Part shown: piece after piece, positions 7,909-17,474 of the stretch | How positions within the stretch are numbered: position 1 is the stretch's first letter | Layout of the letters: each line of letters opens with the position of its first letter | IMG/VR virus record: IMGVR_UViG_3300025132_000320 | Coordinates: 1 to 23,045 of that record | Direction: 5' to 3' (one strand) | Length of the DNA: 23,045 nt | From: a virus | Program-made: the position numbers and the translations under genes | Notes under the pieces: model-generated | What the model saw: only the letters and a program-made list of their open reading frames with translations | What the model was told of the DNA's origin: nothing | The model's database searches: none

Positions 7909-10590
7909 ATGACACATCCGATTTATAATTATAAAGGCAATTCGAAAACAAGTCCGTTAAATGGACTTGGCGGAGTTCCTCCAAATAGTCCAAATTTCAA
8001 TCCGGTTGATGGTAATATGATGCGTGCGATTATATCATCATGGATGAGAGAAAGATATCCAGACAGCGCTACTTATAAGTCTGGCAATGTACTTTATTAT
8101 CCGGAGATGGAGGTCAGTCCTGTAATACTTACTCCTGGACTTCCAGAAGAAAATGGAATATATGTTGCTGAAACGAATAGGAACGCTAATAATTATGAAA
8201 CTCAAGGAACCTTTAAATTATTAGAAAAAGATATTAATAATGTTGAACCACAAGTTGATGAAGATTCTATAGACGATTTAATTGATGATAGTTTTTCTTT
8301 CTTTGTAGATGAACCGGAAGATGAAGAAGTAGTAGAAATAGCAGAACCGGAAAATGATATTTTCATCACACAAAAATCTACAGAATTGGAAGACTGCCAT
8401 GCTATGTATTTAGAAATGGGGCCAGGTGCTCCGAATCGTCCAATCGATCCTAATACATTTTGTGTTTTCTATATAGATCAAGGCCGTGCTCGTCCTATTC
8501 CTAATTATGAGACATTAGAAGTAATGTTAGTGGAACGACAAATAGGTTATGAATCTATAAGATTAGCAACTGAGGGAGAAATAGAATTATATGGTTTGCA
8601 AGGTAGATTAGCAGCACCAAATGAAGGAACATCTCCATTAGGTTCTACATTACAATATGAATTTAGTCGTATGCCAGATAGATACCAACAATGGAATTTG
8701 CAAATACGATTCGACTCAGGATATAGACCAGTTGCACCTTTTTTAAGAGATCCAGGAGATTATTTTGATCCGGATAATGTCAATGATTTAGGCACTCCTT
8801 ATGAATCATTAGTATATAATGAACAGTCGTCTATTGAAAAAATGCGTGACAAATATGAAGGTAAAATGGTTGTATATAATGTCACATACGGAAAGGTTGA
8901 TGATGTTCCAAATACTATAATCGATGCGGATATTAATAGTGTACGTATTATGACATTAGGTTATTGGAAATTGCCTATTGAATTAGAAACATATCGTGCG
9001 TATAATGAATTAATGGATATAGGCGCACAACCTCCTAATGAAAATTTTCATATTAATTGGTTGGACCGATTTAATAAAGCTGGATTTTTAACAGCTTTTC
9101 AAGGAGGTAGTGGAGGACAATTTATTTCTGGATGGAATGATTTTCCTCATATTGCTGGCGCTGATACATTAGATCAAGCTGAATATAATGAGTATTTTAC
9201 TAATGTCGGAGGCGATGTATTTTCAATAGATTATCTAGAACCATATGAACCTCGAGGGTCTATTCAATATTATTCAGCTGAACTTTCTCCTGAATTGCGC
9301 GCCCAGGCATTAGCAGCAATCCAAGAATTAGAAGATGATTATCAAGAACAACAAGCAATCAATGCAATGAAAGAAACTTTAAGAGAAGAATGGAAAGATT
9401 TGAAAGCAAAAGTACAATCCAGTATTAATTCATTAAGTGTTACTTTTAGTGATATAGCAGGAATTAAAGAAGCAAGAGACAAGGCCGGTAGTATACGCGA
9501 TGATTTAATGAGTTATTGGTATCCATCTTCCGGTAAATGGGGATATTATCGTAAGAGGAGATTTGGTAGTGGAGATAGGAAAAAAGGTGACTCATATGGT
9601 TTTTGGAAAATGATTGAAGATAAGATGAGAAATAGTCATGAAAAAGAGTGTATTAAAGCTTATATAATGTCATTAAATGATTTTGATGTTGCAGCTCCAG
9701 TTGATAATTCTATACAAACAAAATTATTACTTCCAGCTACAGAAATGACTAACAAGAGTGATATAAATAAACAGATACGTAAAGCTGGTGAAGTGGTTGC
9801 TCAATATTTAGATTCGATGCTAGGTAGTTTGGTTCCTGGCGGAGGAGGCCATTTTGGATTTGGAGCACAAATTAAACAAGCATGGGGAGATCTTAAAGAA
9901 AAAGTAAAAGGTATTTTTGCTGGCATCGGAAATACAATTGATGATCTAGCTCAATTATTTGGAAGATTTGATATAGCCGATATATATACCGAAAAAAGTA
10001 TGATTAGAAAACAAATATCTACATATAATAGAAGCCAGCCATGGGGCACTAGTACTAAACAAGTATTTACAGAGCAAGAACAAGAAGATTATGGATATCA
10101 ATATTATAGTTCTCCGATATATGGTAAGATGACGCCATTTGATGAATCAATTGAAAATATAATAGGATCAGAAGATTATGTAGAAGCAAGAGATGAGGTT
10201 CTGAATGACCTTACATGGAGAAAAAGTAAATGTAATATGGCTATAGGAGAAATAGATTCTGCAGGAAATTTGATTACCATGGACCAACTAATAGATTTAA
10301 GTGAGAGATTAGCGGGTAGGACATTAGGGTTCGAACAACTAAATCAAAACCTTCCGATTCCAGCACCAGAAACCATGCAAGAAATGTTAAACATTGTTGG
10401 TAAAAGATGGATAGCCAAATCACATAACACAGTTCAAACGGTAAGATCAGAATTTAGAAGATCAAGAAAGAAATTCTTTATTAGGTATAACTCTAGGAGT
10501 AAGGGTATAGTTAAAAAATATTTTCCAAATATTTCATCTACTCATTTTAAAGATAAAACTTATAAACAAATACCATATGATACTATATAA
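7909..10590 (+). CDS. Large baseplate-region protein of unknown family, 893 aa
   Basis: Not recognised. N-terminus: PIYNYKGNSKTSPLNGLGGV, then about 100 residues of mixed fold. Residues about 112-145 are strongly acidic (DEDSIDDLIDDSFSFFVDEP). The middle has Trp/Tyr-rich beta regions (DRYQQWNLQIRFDSGYRPVA). Residues about 470-520 form charged helices (LAAIQELEDDYQEQQAINAM). A Gly-rich loop (LVPGGGGHFGFG) lies at about 642-653. The C-terminal 60 residues are very basic (SEFRRSRKKFFIRYNSRSKG). The ATG is 1 nt after the previous stop with no clear Shine-Dalgarno, so it is probably coupled. It may be a large wedge or hub-peripheral protein. The acidic and basic ends may pair between copies. Confidence 0.75.
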   Translation: MTHPIYNYKGNSKTSPLNGLGGVPPNSPNFNPVDGNMMRAIISSWMRERYPDSATYKSGNVLYYPEMEVSPVILTPGLPEENGIYVAETNRNANNYETQGTFKLLEKDINNVEPQVDEDSIDDLIDDSFSFFVDEPEDEEVVEIAEPENDIFITQKSTELEDCHAMYLEMGPGAPNRPIDPNTFCVFYIDQGRARPIPNYETLEVMLVERQIGYESIRLATEGEIELYGLQGRLAAPNEGTSPLGSTLQYEFSRMPDRYQQWNLQIRFDSGYRPVAPFLRDPGDYFDPDNVNDLGTPYESLVYNEQSSIEKMRDKYEGKMVVYNVTYGKVDDVPNTIIDADINSVRIMTLGYWKLPIELETYRAYNELMDIGAQPPNENFHINWLDRFNKAGFLTAFQGGSGGQFISGWNDFPHIAGADTLDQAEYNEYFTNVGGDVFSIDYLEPYEPRGSIQYYSAELSPELRAQALAAIQELEDDYQEQQAINAMKETLREEWKDLKAKVQSSINSLSVTFSDIAGIKEARDKAGSIRDDLMSYWYPSSGKWGYYRKRRFGSGDRKKGDSYGFWKMIEDKMRNSHEKECIKAYIMSLNDFDVAAPVDNSIQTKLLLPATEMTNKSDINKQIRKAGEVVAQYLDSMLGSLVPGGGGHFGFGAQIKQAWGDLKEKVKGIFAGIGNTIDDLAQLFGRFDIADIYTEKSMIRKQISTYNRSQPWGTSTKQVFTEQEQEDYGYQYYSSPIYGKMTPFDESIENIIGSEDYVEARDEVLNDLTWRKSKCNMAIGEIDSAGNLITMDQLIDLSERLAGRTLGFEQLNQNLPIPAPETMQEMLNIVGKRWIAKSHNTVQTVRSEFRRSRKKFFIRYNSRSKGIVKKYFPNISSTHFKDKTYKQIPYDTI

Positions 10591-10601
10591 CGAGGAAATG
10601 A

Positions 10602-13600
10602 ATGTCATTAGATAGATTTATAAATAAAGAAGATATTTTACTTGCTGGTAATAATGGGCAATCGATTATTCCTATTAAATGGTCAGAAGAATTAAATGCT
10701 GGAGGTGCATTAAGTACCGTTAATTTAGGATCTCATGAGGCTATAAATTATGCCGATTCACAAAGGCCTGGAAATAGATTTTACGGACCTAGTGATTTCT
10801 TTAACTCTAATGCATATTATGCAGAAGTACATTTATATAGTATGCGTGATGGGTCATATGTTGATTCTGTACGTACTACTTTTAGAGTAGATCAAGCAAA
10901 TCAAGGTGGCATTAATATTGAAACTCAACATATTGTAGCAGGTTTAGGTATTAAGACCGGTACATATATATGTGTAGTAAATCTTCTATTACTGCAATTA
11001 GGATCAGATCAACATCCCGCGTTAAAGATTCAAGAAATATCAATTGATCGTACAGAACTATATTTACGAGGCCGTACTAGTCATCCAGATTATAAAGACT
11101 TTCTTAAGAATTTAGATTCTGATTATTTAGAAGATTCTCATGTTAATAAAGAATTGAGATCTGGTAATACTGTTCTGAATTTTGGTAAGAATCGTGTATA
11201 TACAATATTATCTCAAGCAGGGTGGACAGAAGATGATGGTATGATTGTTAAACTTCATAAACCATTATCTGAAGACTTAGCTGAAGAAGCGATGTGTTGG
11301 ATAAATTTTGAAGTAGCAGATCCAATTGTTAAATATTTAAGACTTGAATATAACGAAGAAGATAAAAAAGTATATTTACGTACTGCTAATTTTGATGCAG
11401 ATTCTGATTACAATACTATAACAGAATCTGATTTTAAAAGTTTTTCTCAATTATTAGGATCATCAACTTCAACATCAGAACAAGTTATTCAAAAACTATT
11501 AAGTGGTTCATTCGGAGATAGTCCAGTTGGTATTGATTATTCTGCATTTGAAAACTTTATATTTTATTCTTCGGCCGCAGAAAGAATGGCCAATTTTAAA
11601 TATAAAATACAACAAATTGAACATTATGATAATCAAATAAATTTATTATCAACCTCTGCTTCAATTATTCCGACATTAGGAACTGATAAACAAATTGCTG
11701 AAGCGCGCAAAAGTGAAGTTATTGGATCGTTTGATGGATTTGAAAAATGGTTGTATTATGAATCAACATCAAGTTTATTTACTCATCAAGCTGTTTATGA
11801 CACCGAACATAGAAAAGGAAATCCTACTAGATTGGAAGGAGGAGCATTAGGCTCAGATGTTTATCAAATTCAACCATATCCAAAATTTATTTCAGCTAGT
11901 GCTGGCAATAATGGCGGAGGATATTATGTTAATCATTTATCTGATTCAGCTATTGCAACTAGTTGGTATGAAGGAACATTGGCATCTGCATCATTATACG
12001 ATACTTTAAATGAAACATCATTAGTAAATACAATTCCAGAACATATTAGGTTAGATTCAAATAATGATCAGTATGAATTATTTATTAATATGATTGGACA
12101 TCATTATGATATTTTATATTCATATGCCGATGCCTTAGCTAAAACATATCATCCATTAGAGCATCCTAAATTAGGACATACAAAAGAAACATTATATAAT
12201 GTTGCAGAATCATTAGGTTGGAAATTATTTAATGGAAATCAAGCATCTTCATTATGGCAATATAAATTAGGCTATTCTCACGAAACTGGATCATTCTTTG
12301 CTAGCACCGGTAGTATATTTACTAAATCAGATGAGGCTATAACAACAGAAGTATGGCGTAGAATAGTTAATAATCTACCTTATTTACTTAAAACGAAGGG
12401 GACTGCAAGGGGCGTTAAAGCGTTAATGAATACATATGGTATTCCTCAGACTTTATTAAGTATTAGAGAATATGGGGGTCCTAAGGTTGCTGAAGATGTT
12501 CCTTTATTAATAGAAGATAGATTTTCATATGCATTACAATTTAAAGGTGCAGCATTAAATAGTGAAACTTCGCCTCATATTTTATATGGTAATAGAGATT
12601 ATACAACCGATATTGGAACATGGGGGTTTGTTAGGCCACATTTAACATCGGGAGATGATATACCATCACAAACTAAAGAGTTTAGATTTAAGCCTGGTGT
12701 TAAAGAATCTATGTTATTACTTACAAATACTGTAGATTATACACCTGCAGTTGATAGTAGAGTTGTATTCCAATTGGCAGTGCAATACACTGGAAGTTAT
12801 TCAGGATCAGACCAGTATGGTCGTTTAGTTTTCTCTCATGCACAAGGATATGCAAATCTTTATCCAATGACAGGATCAACAGATTGGGTTCCATTATATG
12901 ATGGCAATTTTTGGAATGTAAGATGGTTTTGGCAAGCAACTGGTTCTGATGCAGGTATATACAATACAAGTAACAATTTAAATACAACATACCATCTGCA
13001 AGTACAACAAGCTTCAGATTATATTTCAGCAAAAATAGTACATGATGTATCTGCATCATATACGCCAATAAGAAGTGATCATAATATAGGATGGGGAGCG
13101 GCTGGCAGTAATCAAGAAAAAAGAAAAACAAGGATCGGTGGATGGCCGGGAGTAGGAGGTTCAAGAGATCAGTATAGAGTAAACACATATCTTCGAAGAT
13201 TTATTGCAAATGATAATTCAATCTCCTTTTCAAATAGCAAAAAACCTAATTTACTTACATATTCTGGTTCTATGCAAGAGTATAGAGAGTGGTTAGAAGA
13301 TATCGGTGATACTGCATTTGATTTACATACAACAAATCCTACATCATATGTGTCCGGACTAAATCCTACAGCATCATATGATACATTAGTAAGACATTAT
13401 CCATTAGGAACACAATTAAATGCAGTTGATCATAATAATTCCAATTATTTTATATTATCATCATCACATCCAGCACAAACAGTATTAGATGCACAATTAC
13501 CGTATGAGACATTGACAGAAGCATTAATAGATTCTGGTAGTTCTTTTGCTTCTATGTCAAACTTTCCTGAACCAACAAATACGCAGAGAGGAAATTATGA

Positions 13601-15410
13601 AGCAGTTGAAGAAACATATTATGTGCAAGGAGTTTCATTAGGAGGTGCTTTACCAAAATCACAAAAAATTAGATTTGATGATAATAAGTTAATAACTAGA
13701 TTATCGCCTTCTGCTACTGCCGAAACATCAAAATTTGATGCAGCATCATTAGACACAAATCGATTAGGACTATTTTATTCTATAGCAGATCAAATCAACA
13801 AAGAAATTTTTAATCAAATCGGTGATATAGCTTTAGATGATTATGTAGGTGACCCAGATGATCAATATGAATATACATATCATGATTTAACTCATTTTGC
13901 AAAAGGATATTGGAAAAAGTATTCTGATAGAAATGATATTAATGCATATATGAGAATTTTTAGTCAATTTGATTTTTCATTATTTGAATCGATTAGACAA
14001 ATGTTACCAGATCGTGCTGATGAAGTAATGGGACTTTTAGTAGAACCTCATGCATTAGAAAGAGTTAAATCTGTTCCGTTTAAAAAGCCAGAAAAAGAAC
14101 CGTTACATTATGATGGATTCTTAAACGGAATGACGCCTACTTCATCAGGAGAGTATCCATATTATGAAGGAGAAATGAGTGCAACGCCAAGTACAGTTGA
14201 TTCTGTAGTAGCGTTCCATAAAGGAGATAATGGATATTCTGATAGTGGAAATTATTTTGGAGATTTTGAATTAAATACATCTGCTAGTACAGATTACTTT
14301 ACAAAACATATATTTCCGGTAGATGAAAGACCAACAATAACAGGTTCAGCTTTATCTATATATTCTGTAGTCCAATCAGAGCCACCATTTTTAGCAGATA
14401 ACGATTTTGTTTGGGATATAGTAAACGGCGGAAATATCAATGTTAATGACGGTGTTTATATGGCACAAAGTGCTGGGACAGTAGATGGTCTTCCGTATGC
14501 GTCAGACAAAATAAGGGTACAATATAAGACATATAATCAAACAGATACTATTGAAGATATTCGTGTCAATGTTACTCATAAAGATTTGGCAAATGGAGCT
14601 CAGACTATATTATATGGAAGAATTATATCAACTGCAGATAATGAAGCATCAAATCTTATAAGAATAGAGTCTACAGCATATCCATATCGTCATTTATCAG
14701 AAACTGCAAAGGCAGTCTTTACTTTTACTAGTACTGATGAACGTGAAGATACGTTATTATTTAAAGATGTGCATATACCTAGACGTACTAATGTAACATT
14801 GGAATTATTTTATTCAGGTCAAAAGCCAATTGGGACTGGAGGAGCTTCTGTTCGTCCAAATATTGATAGTATTGATTTTATTAGAACAATATCAAAAGCT
14901 GGGTATAGTGCATTAGATGATTTTATTGATGTTCCTAGAGCAAGTAAAGATTTCAAATTGAAGAAAATGCATTATCATTTATCGAATCCAGCATTTTCAA
15001 AATATAAAAATGATGAATTACGTAGGGTGAGTGCTTCATTACATATTGGCGTAGTTGGAAAGTATAATCAAAATTTGGCGCCATCATCATTTGTATATAG
15101 TCAATCATTAATTGATTCGCATTATCGTGATGATGAAAATAATAAAATTGCTTCAAAATATGTAGGTTCATCACTTTCAGCTCCAGGTGTAAATGTAGTA
15201 TCTGGTTATGCTGAAATAGGATATACACCAATAGTAGAAATATTTATTACAAATCCAAATCAAGTTGTATATAATACAACACCACAAGTTACTGAACAAG
15301 GACAAGAAAATCCTGGTAACTTAACTGTAGATGGTGGACCGGCTGTATTGGTAGCACGTCCAAATAGACCGGTTAGAAACACCGGTCGACCAAATGTAAG
15401 CTATAGATAG
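10602..15410 (+). CDS. Giant wedge/fibre-connector protein with a P2 I (gp7)-like segment and lectin-like region
   Basis: The largest gene in the window (1602 aa). The region at about 586-626 (NNLPYLLKTKGTARGVKALM, NTYGIPQTLLSIREYGGP) matches the pattern of phage tail protein I and the gp7 middle domain: a KTKGT turn, then a hydrophobic helix, then a GIP...EYGG end. A helical region before it (SLGWKLFNGNQASSLW) agrees. From about 640 a long beta-rich part looks like a concanavalin/LamG-type jelly roll, ending with FDLHTTNPTSYVSGLNPTAS (about 905-924). Further beta domains follow to the end, with a Pro/Arg/Asn-rich C-terminus (VARPNRPVRNTGRPN). Its position after gp25 and gp6 gives the W-J-I order. 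An inverted repeat lies in its last codons. T4 gp7 is about 1032 aa, so this is longer. Confidence 0.7.
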   Translation: MSLDRFINKEDILLAGNNGQSIIPIKWSEELNAGGALSTVNLGSHEAINYADSQRPGNRFYGPSDFFNSNAYYAEVHLYSMRDGSYVDSVRTTFRVDQANQGGINIETQHIVAGLGIKTGTYICVVNLLLLQLGSDQHPALKIQEISIDRTELYLRGRTSHPDYKDFLKNLDSDYLEDSHVNKELRSGNTVLNFGKNRVYTILSQAGWTEDDGMIVKLHKPLSEDLAEEAMCWINFEVADPIVKYLRLEYNEEDKKVYLRTANFDADSDYNTITESDFKSFSQLLGSSTSTSEQVIQKLLSGSFGDSPVGIDYSAFENFIFYSSAAERMANFKYKIQQIEHYDNQINLLSTSASIIPTLGTDKQIAEARKSEVIGSFDGFEKWLYYESTSSLFTHQAVYDTEHRKGNPTRLEGGALGSDVYQIQPYPKFISASAGNNGGGYYVNHLSDSAIATSWYEGTLASASLYDTLNETSLVNTIPEHIRLDSNNDQYELFINMIGHHYDILYSYADALAKTYHPLEHPKLGHTKETLYNVAESLGWKLFNGNQASSLWQYKLGYSHETGSFFASTGSIFTKSDEAITTEVWRRIVNNLPYLLKTKGTARGVKALMNTYGIPQTLLSIREYGGPKVAEDVPLLIEDRFSYALQFKGAALNSETSPHILYGNRDYTTDIGTWGFVRPHLTSGDDIPSQTKEFRFKPGVKESMLLLTNTVDYTPAVDSRVVFQLAVQYTGSYSGSDQYGRLVFSHAQGYANLYPMTGSTDWVPLYDGNFWNVRWFWQATGSDAGIYNTSNNLNTTYHLQVQQASDYISAKIVHDVSASYTPIRSDHNIGWGAAGSNQEKRKTRIGGWPGVGGSRDQYRVNTYLRRFIANDNSISFSNSKKPNLLTYSGSMQEYREWLEDIGDTAFDLHTTNPTSYVSGLNPTASYDTLVRHYPLGTQLNAVDHNNSNYFILSSSHPAQTVLDAQLPYETLTEALIDSGSSFASMSNFPEPTNTQRGNYEAVEETYYVQGVSLGGALPKSQKIRFDDNKLITRLSPSATAETSKFDAASLDTNRLGLFYSIADQINKEIFNQIGDIALDDYVGDPDDQYEYTYHDLTHFAKGYWKKYSDRNDINAYMRIFSQFDFSLFESIRQMLPDRADEVMGLLVEPHALERVKSVPFKKPEKEPLHYDGFLNGMTPTSSGEYPYYEGEMSATPSTVDSVVAFHKGDNGYSDSGNYFGDFELNTSASTDYFTKHIFPVDERPTITGSALSIYSVVQSEPPFLADNDFVWDIVNGGNINVNDGVYMAQSAGTVDGLPYASDKIRVQYKTYNQTDTIEDIRVNVTHKDLANGAQTILYGRIISTADNEASNLIRIESTAYPYRHLSETAKAVFTFTSTDEREDTLLFKDVHIPRRTNVTLELFYSGQKPIGTGGASVRPNIDSIDFIRTISKAGYSALDDFIDVPRASKDFKLKKMHYHLSNPAFSKYKNDELRRVSASLHIGVVGKYNQNLAPSSFVYSQSLIDSHYRDDENNKIASKYVGSSLSAPGVNVVSGYAEIGYTPIVEIFITNPNQVVYNTTPQVTEQGQENPGNLTVDGGPAVLVARPNRPVRNTGRPNVSYR
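15367..15387 (+). repeat. Perfect GC-rich inverted repeat at the 3' end of the 1602-aa gene
   Basis: GACCGGT (15367-15373) and ACCGGTC (15381-15387) are exact reverse complements around a 7-nt loop, within the coding region. In this AT-rich sequence a 7-bp stem with five G-C pairs stands out. No run of T follows, so it is not a standard intrinsic terminator. It is about 60 nt upstream of the element at 15444-15458. It may be an mRNA 3'-end stabiliser or processing hairpin, or only a coding coincidence. Confidence 0.4.
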
Positions 15411-15443
15411 TGTTTAAAATATATGAGAAACTATAGTACATGT

Positions 15444-15458
15444 ATATTTATTAAAAAG
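15444..15458 (+). promoter_or_regulatory. Repeated element ATATTTATTAAAAAG before the gene at 15471
   Basis: Third copy of ATATTTATWWAAAAG, in the 60-nt gap (15411-15470) that separates the giant wedge gene from the decoration genes. It is preceded by the palindrome TACATGTA (15437-15444), sharing one base. The ribosome site AGGG (15461-15464) follows. This is the widest gap in the virion block and the most convincing place for a new transcription start. Confidence 0.5.
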
Positions 15459-15470
15459 ATAGGGTAAATC

Positions 15471-16142
15471 ATGGGATACTTAAACAATTCGACAATTACA
15501 GTAGATGCAATCCTTACTAAAAAGGGGAGGGAAATTTTAGCATCAGGAAGAGATCAATTTAATATAACACAGTTTGCGTTAGCAGATGATGAAATAGATT
15601 ATGACTTATATAATCCAGACCATCCGCTAGGTACTGCATTTTATGGAGCGGCGATAGAAAATATGCCTGTAACAGAAGCATTACCAGACGAAACACAAAT
15701 GTTAAAATATAAATTAGTGACATTACCAAAAGGCACAGGACAAATACCAGTAGTGAGTGTAGGTAACTTACAAAATAATGGTATAACACTTAATTTTGGA
15801 GAATCATTTAACATCACTCCACAGACAATTAATATGCAAGCAGGAAATTCAACATTTGGATATACAGCCATTTTATCAGATTCTTCAGCATGTACAATTA
15901 ATGCATCAGGAGGAACAGGAGGAACAACAGTGCCTAGATTTGTTGGAGATTCGTCAGCAGCAAGAAGTGTAACAGTATCTGGAGGTAATTTTACTATTAC
16001 TGGTAAACAACATACTAAAGGAAATATAAATGCAACGTTATTAATTGTTGGTAATGAGACAGGAGGAAGAGTAATTATTCCAATTACAGTGTTAAAAGAT
16101 ACATTACCACAAGCCCCTGAAAATTTAACTTATGCATCTTAA
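15471..16142 (+). CDS. Tail decoration or fibre-base protein, 223 aa
   Basis: The N-terminal domain (residues 1-100) is a recurring phage structural module: MGYLNNSTITVDAILTKKGR, then ITQFALADDEIDYDLYN, then IENMPVTEALPDETQMLKYK. In my memory this occurs in many T4-related phages beside fibre or decoration genes. Residues about 105-215 are beta-rich, with ITPQTINMQAGNSTFGY and VTVSGGNFTITGKQHTKGN, consistent with an immunoglobulin-like domain. No signal or membrane segment. AGGG is 6 nt before the start. It begins the three-gene decoration set after the regulatory element at 15444. The exact role (attachment of a fibre, or a surface protein) is not determined. Confidence 0.7.
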   Translation: MGYLNNSTITVDAILTKKGREILASGRDQFNITQFALADDEIDYDLYNPDHPLGTAFYGAAIENMPVTEALPDETQMLKYKLVTLPKGTGQIPVVSVGNLQNNGITLNFGESFNITPQTINMQAGNSTFGYTAILSDSSACTINASGGTGGTTVPRFVGDSSAARSVTVSGGNFTITGKQHTKGNINATLLIVGNETGGRVIIPITVLKDTLPQAPENLTYAS

Positions 16143-16155
16143 AGGAGAACAATAA

Positions 16156-17454
16156 ATGGCACGATATACTGGTGGAAATAATAATAGAATGATGAGAATG
16201 GCGGCTCCTAATAGGAGTTTTGCAGGACAAGTATCCCAGCCATCCGTTCAGCAACAAATCCAAGCTCAAGCACAATTATTAGCTAATCAAATGTTGCAGG
16301 AAATGCAATTAGCTGATCAACAAGCAGCTTTAGGTAGAATATATACAACATTTGCGAGTGGTGATATTCAAGGAGAATATGAAGAAGTAGTAACAAAAGG
16401 ATTATTTACAGGAAATACTGGTAGTTTAACTACAATGTTTACTTCGTCATTATTAACTGCAACTCAAAAAACATATTATCAAGAAATTCATTCAACAGGT
16501 GATCCTAGTTTGAATAATCAAGCATCATCTGAATTTTCTATAGCATATGGTGATTTTAATGGTTCTGGTTCAAAGGATGTTACCGGTAATTTAAATAATG
16601 ATACTCCATCTAGAGCAATTTATAAACAATATGCACAATTATTATTAGCTCCTAATGATAAGAAATTTACTATTAACGGAACAGATACAGATTCAATATA
16701 TGTATTAAATTTTAATAGAGCAAGAATAAGAGAAAAAGTAGATCCTGGTAATTTTGAAATTACATTAGCTCAATTATCATCTTCATTAGATGGAGTAGCG
16801 GGGCCTGCATTTTCAAATGCTGGAAATACCGGATCAAATGTTAAGCTAGCTGGTACAGGTAGATATATACAAATTTGTGATGATAGTTCTATTAATGATC
16901 CATCAGCAACTGAAGGTGGCCTTGTTTATAATTTAGTATCAGGTTCTATTGATGGTGGAACATCTATATCAAATGCATCAAATCCAGTATATTATGGATT
17001 GTTATATCCACAACATGGTGTTGCTATATTGAATGGAGATAAATTAGATGATCAAATTGGCAATGGCGGTGTTAATTTTGGAACAGTTTCAGGTTCACAG
17101 ATTCAAGGTGATAATGCTGTTAAGTTATACCATTCTATTTCATCTTCCAATGGATTGATGCCATCTGGTAAGAGTGGTGGTGTTCAAGCAAGATCGTCAG
17201 AAAAAATTACTGCAACATATTATTTTGTAAGAGTTAAAAATGGAGAATATAATTATTCTAATAATCCAACCTTTACAACCGGATCATTAGGAGAAATAGC
17301 TTATTCATCATTTGTTTCAGATCCTCAAACATATATTACATCGATTGGATTATATAATAATTCACGTGAGTTATTAGCAGTTGCAAAATTAAGCCAACCA
17401 TTATTGAAATCATTTACGCGTGAAGCATTGGTTAAAGTAAAATTAGACTTTTAA
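16156..17454 (+). CDS. Virion surface/fibre protein with the shared 40-residue C-terminal module
   Basis: The N-terminus (RYTGGNNNRMMRMAAPNRSF) is basic, followed by a Gln-rich helix (about 24-60, QQQIQAQAQLLANQMLQEMQ). A long beta-rich body follows, with SSEFSIAYGDFNGSGSKDVT and SIYVLNFNRARIREKVDPGN. The last 40 residues (393-432, YITSIGLYNN...LLAVAKL...) align without gaps to the end of the next protein, with about 19 of 40 identical. AAGGAG precedes the start. Proteins of this shape occur in T4-like phages as structural proteins. The Gln-rich coil may form a trimer stalk. The C-terminal module is likely a shared folding or attachment unit rather than a receptor-binding tip, because it is conserved between different bodies. 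Confidence 0.75.
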   Translation: MARYTGGNNNRMMRMAAPNRSFAGQVSQPSVQQQIQAQAQLLANQMLQEMQLADQQAALGRIYTTFASGDIQGEYEEVVTKGLFTGNTGSLTTMFTSSLLTATQKTYYQEIHSTGDPSLNNQASSEFSIAYGDFNGSGSKDVTGNLNNDTPSRAIYKQYAQLLLAPNDKKFTINGTDTDSIYVLNFNRARIREKVDPGNFEITLAQLSSSLDGVAGPAFSNAGNTGSNVKLAGTGRYIQICDDSSINDPSATEGGLVYNLVSGSIDGGTSISNASNPVYYGLLYPQHGVAILNGDKLDDQIGNGGVNFGTVSGSQIQGDNAVKLYHSISSSNGLMPSGKSGGVQARSSEKITATYYFVRVKNGEYNYSNNPTFTTGSLGEIAYSSFVSDPQTYITSIGLYNNSRELLAVAKLSQPLLKSFTREALVKVKLDF

Positions 17455-17474
17455 AAATAAAATAATAAGATGAT

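Noticed and set aside
15367-15387. Intrinsic terminator at the end of the giant wedge gene
   Set aside because: The stem is good, but it lies before the stop codon and no T-run follows it.
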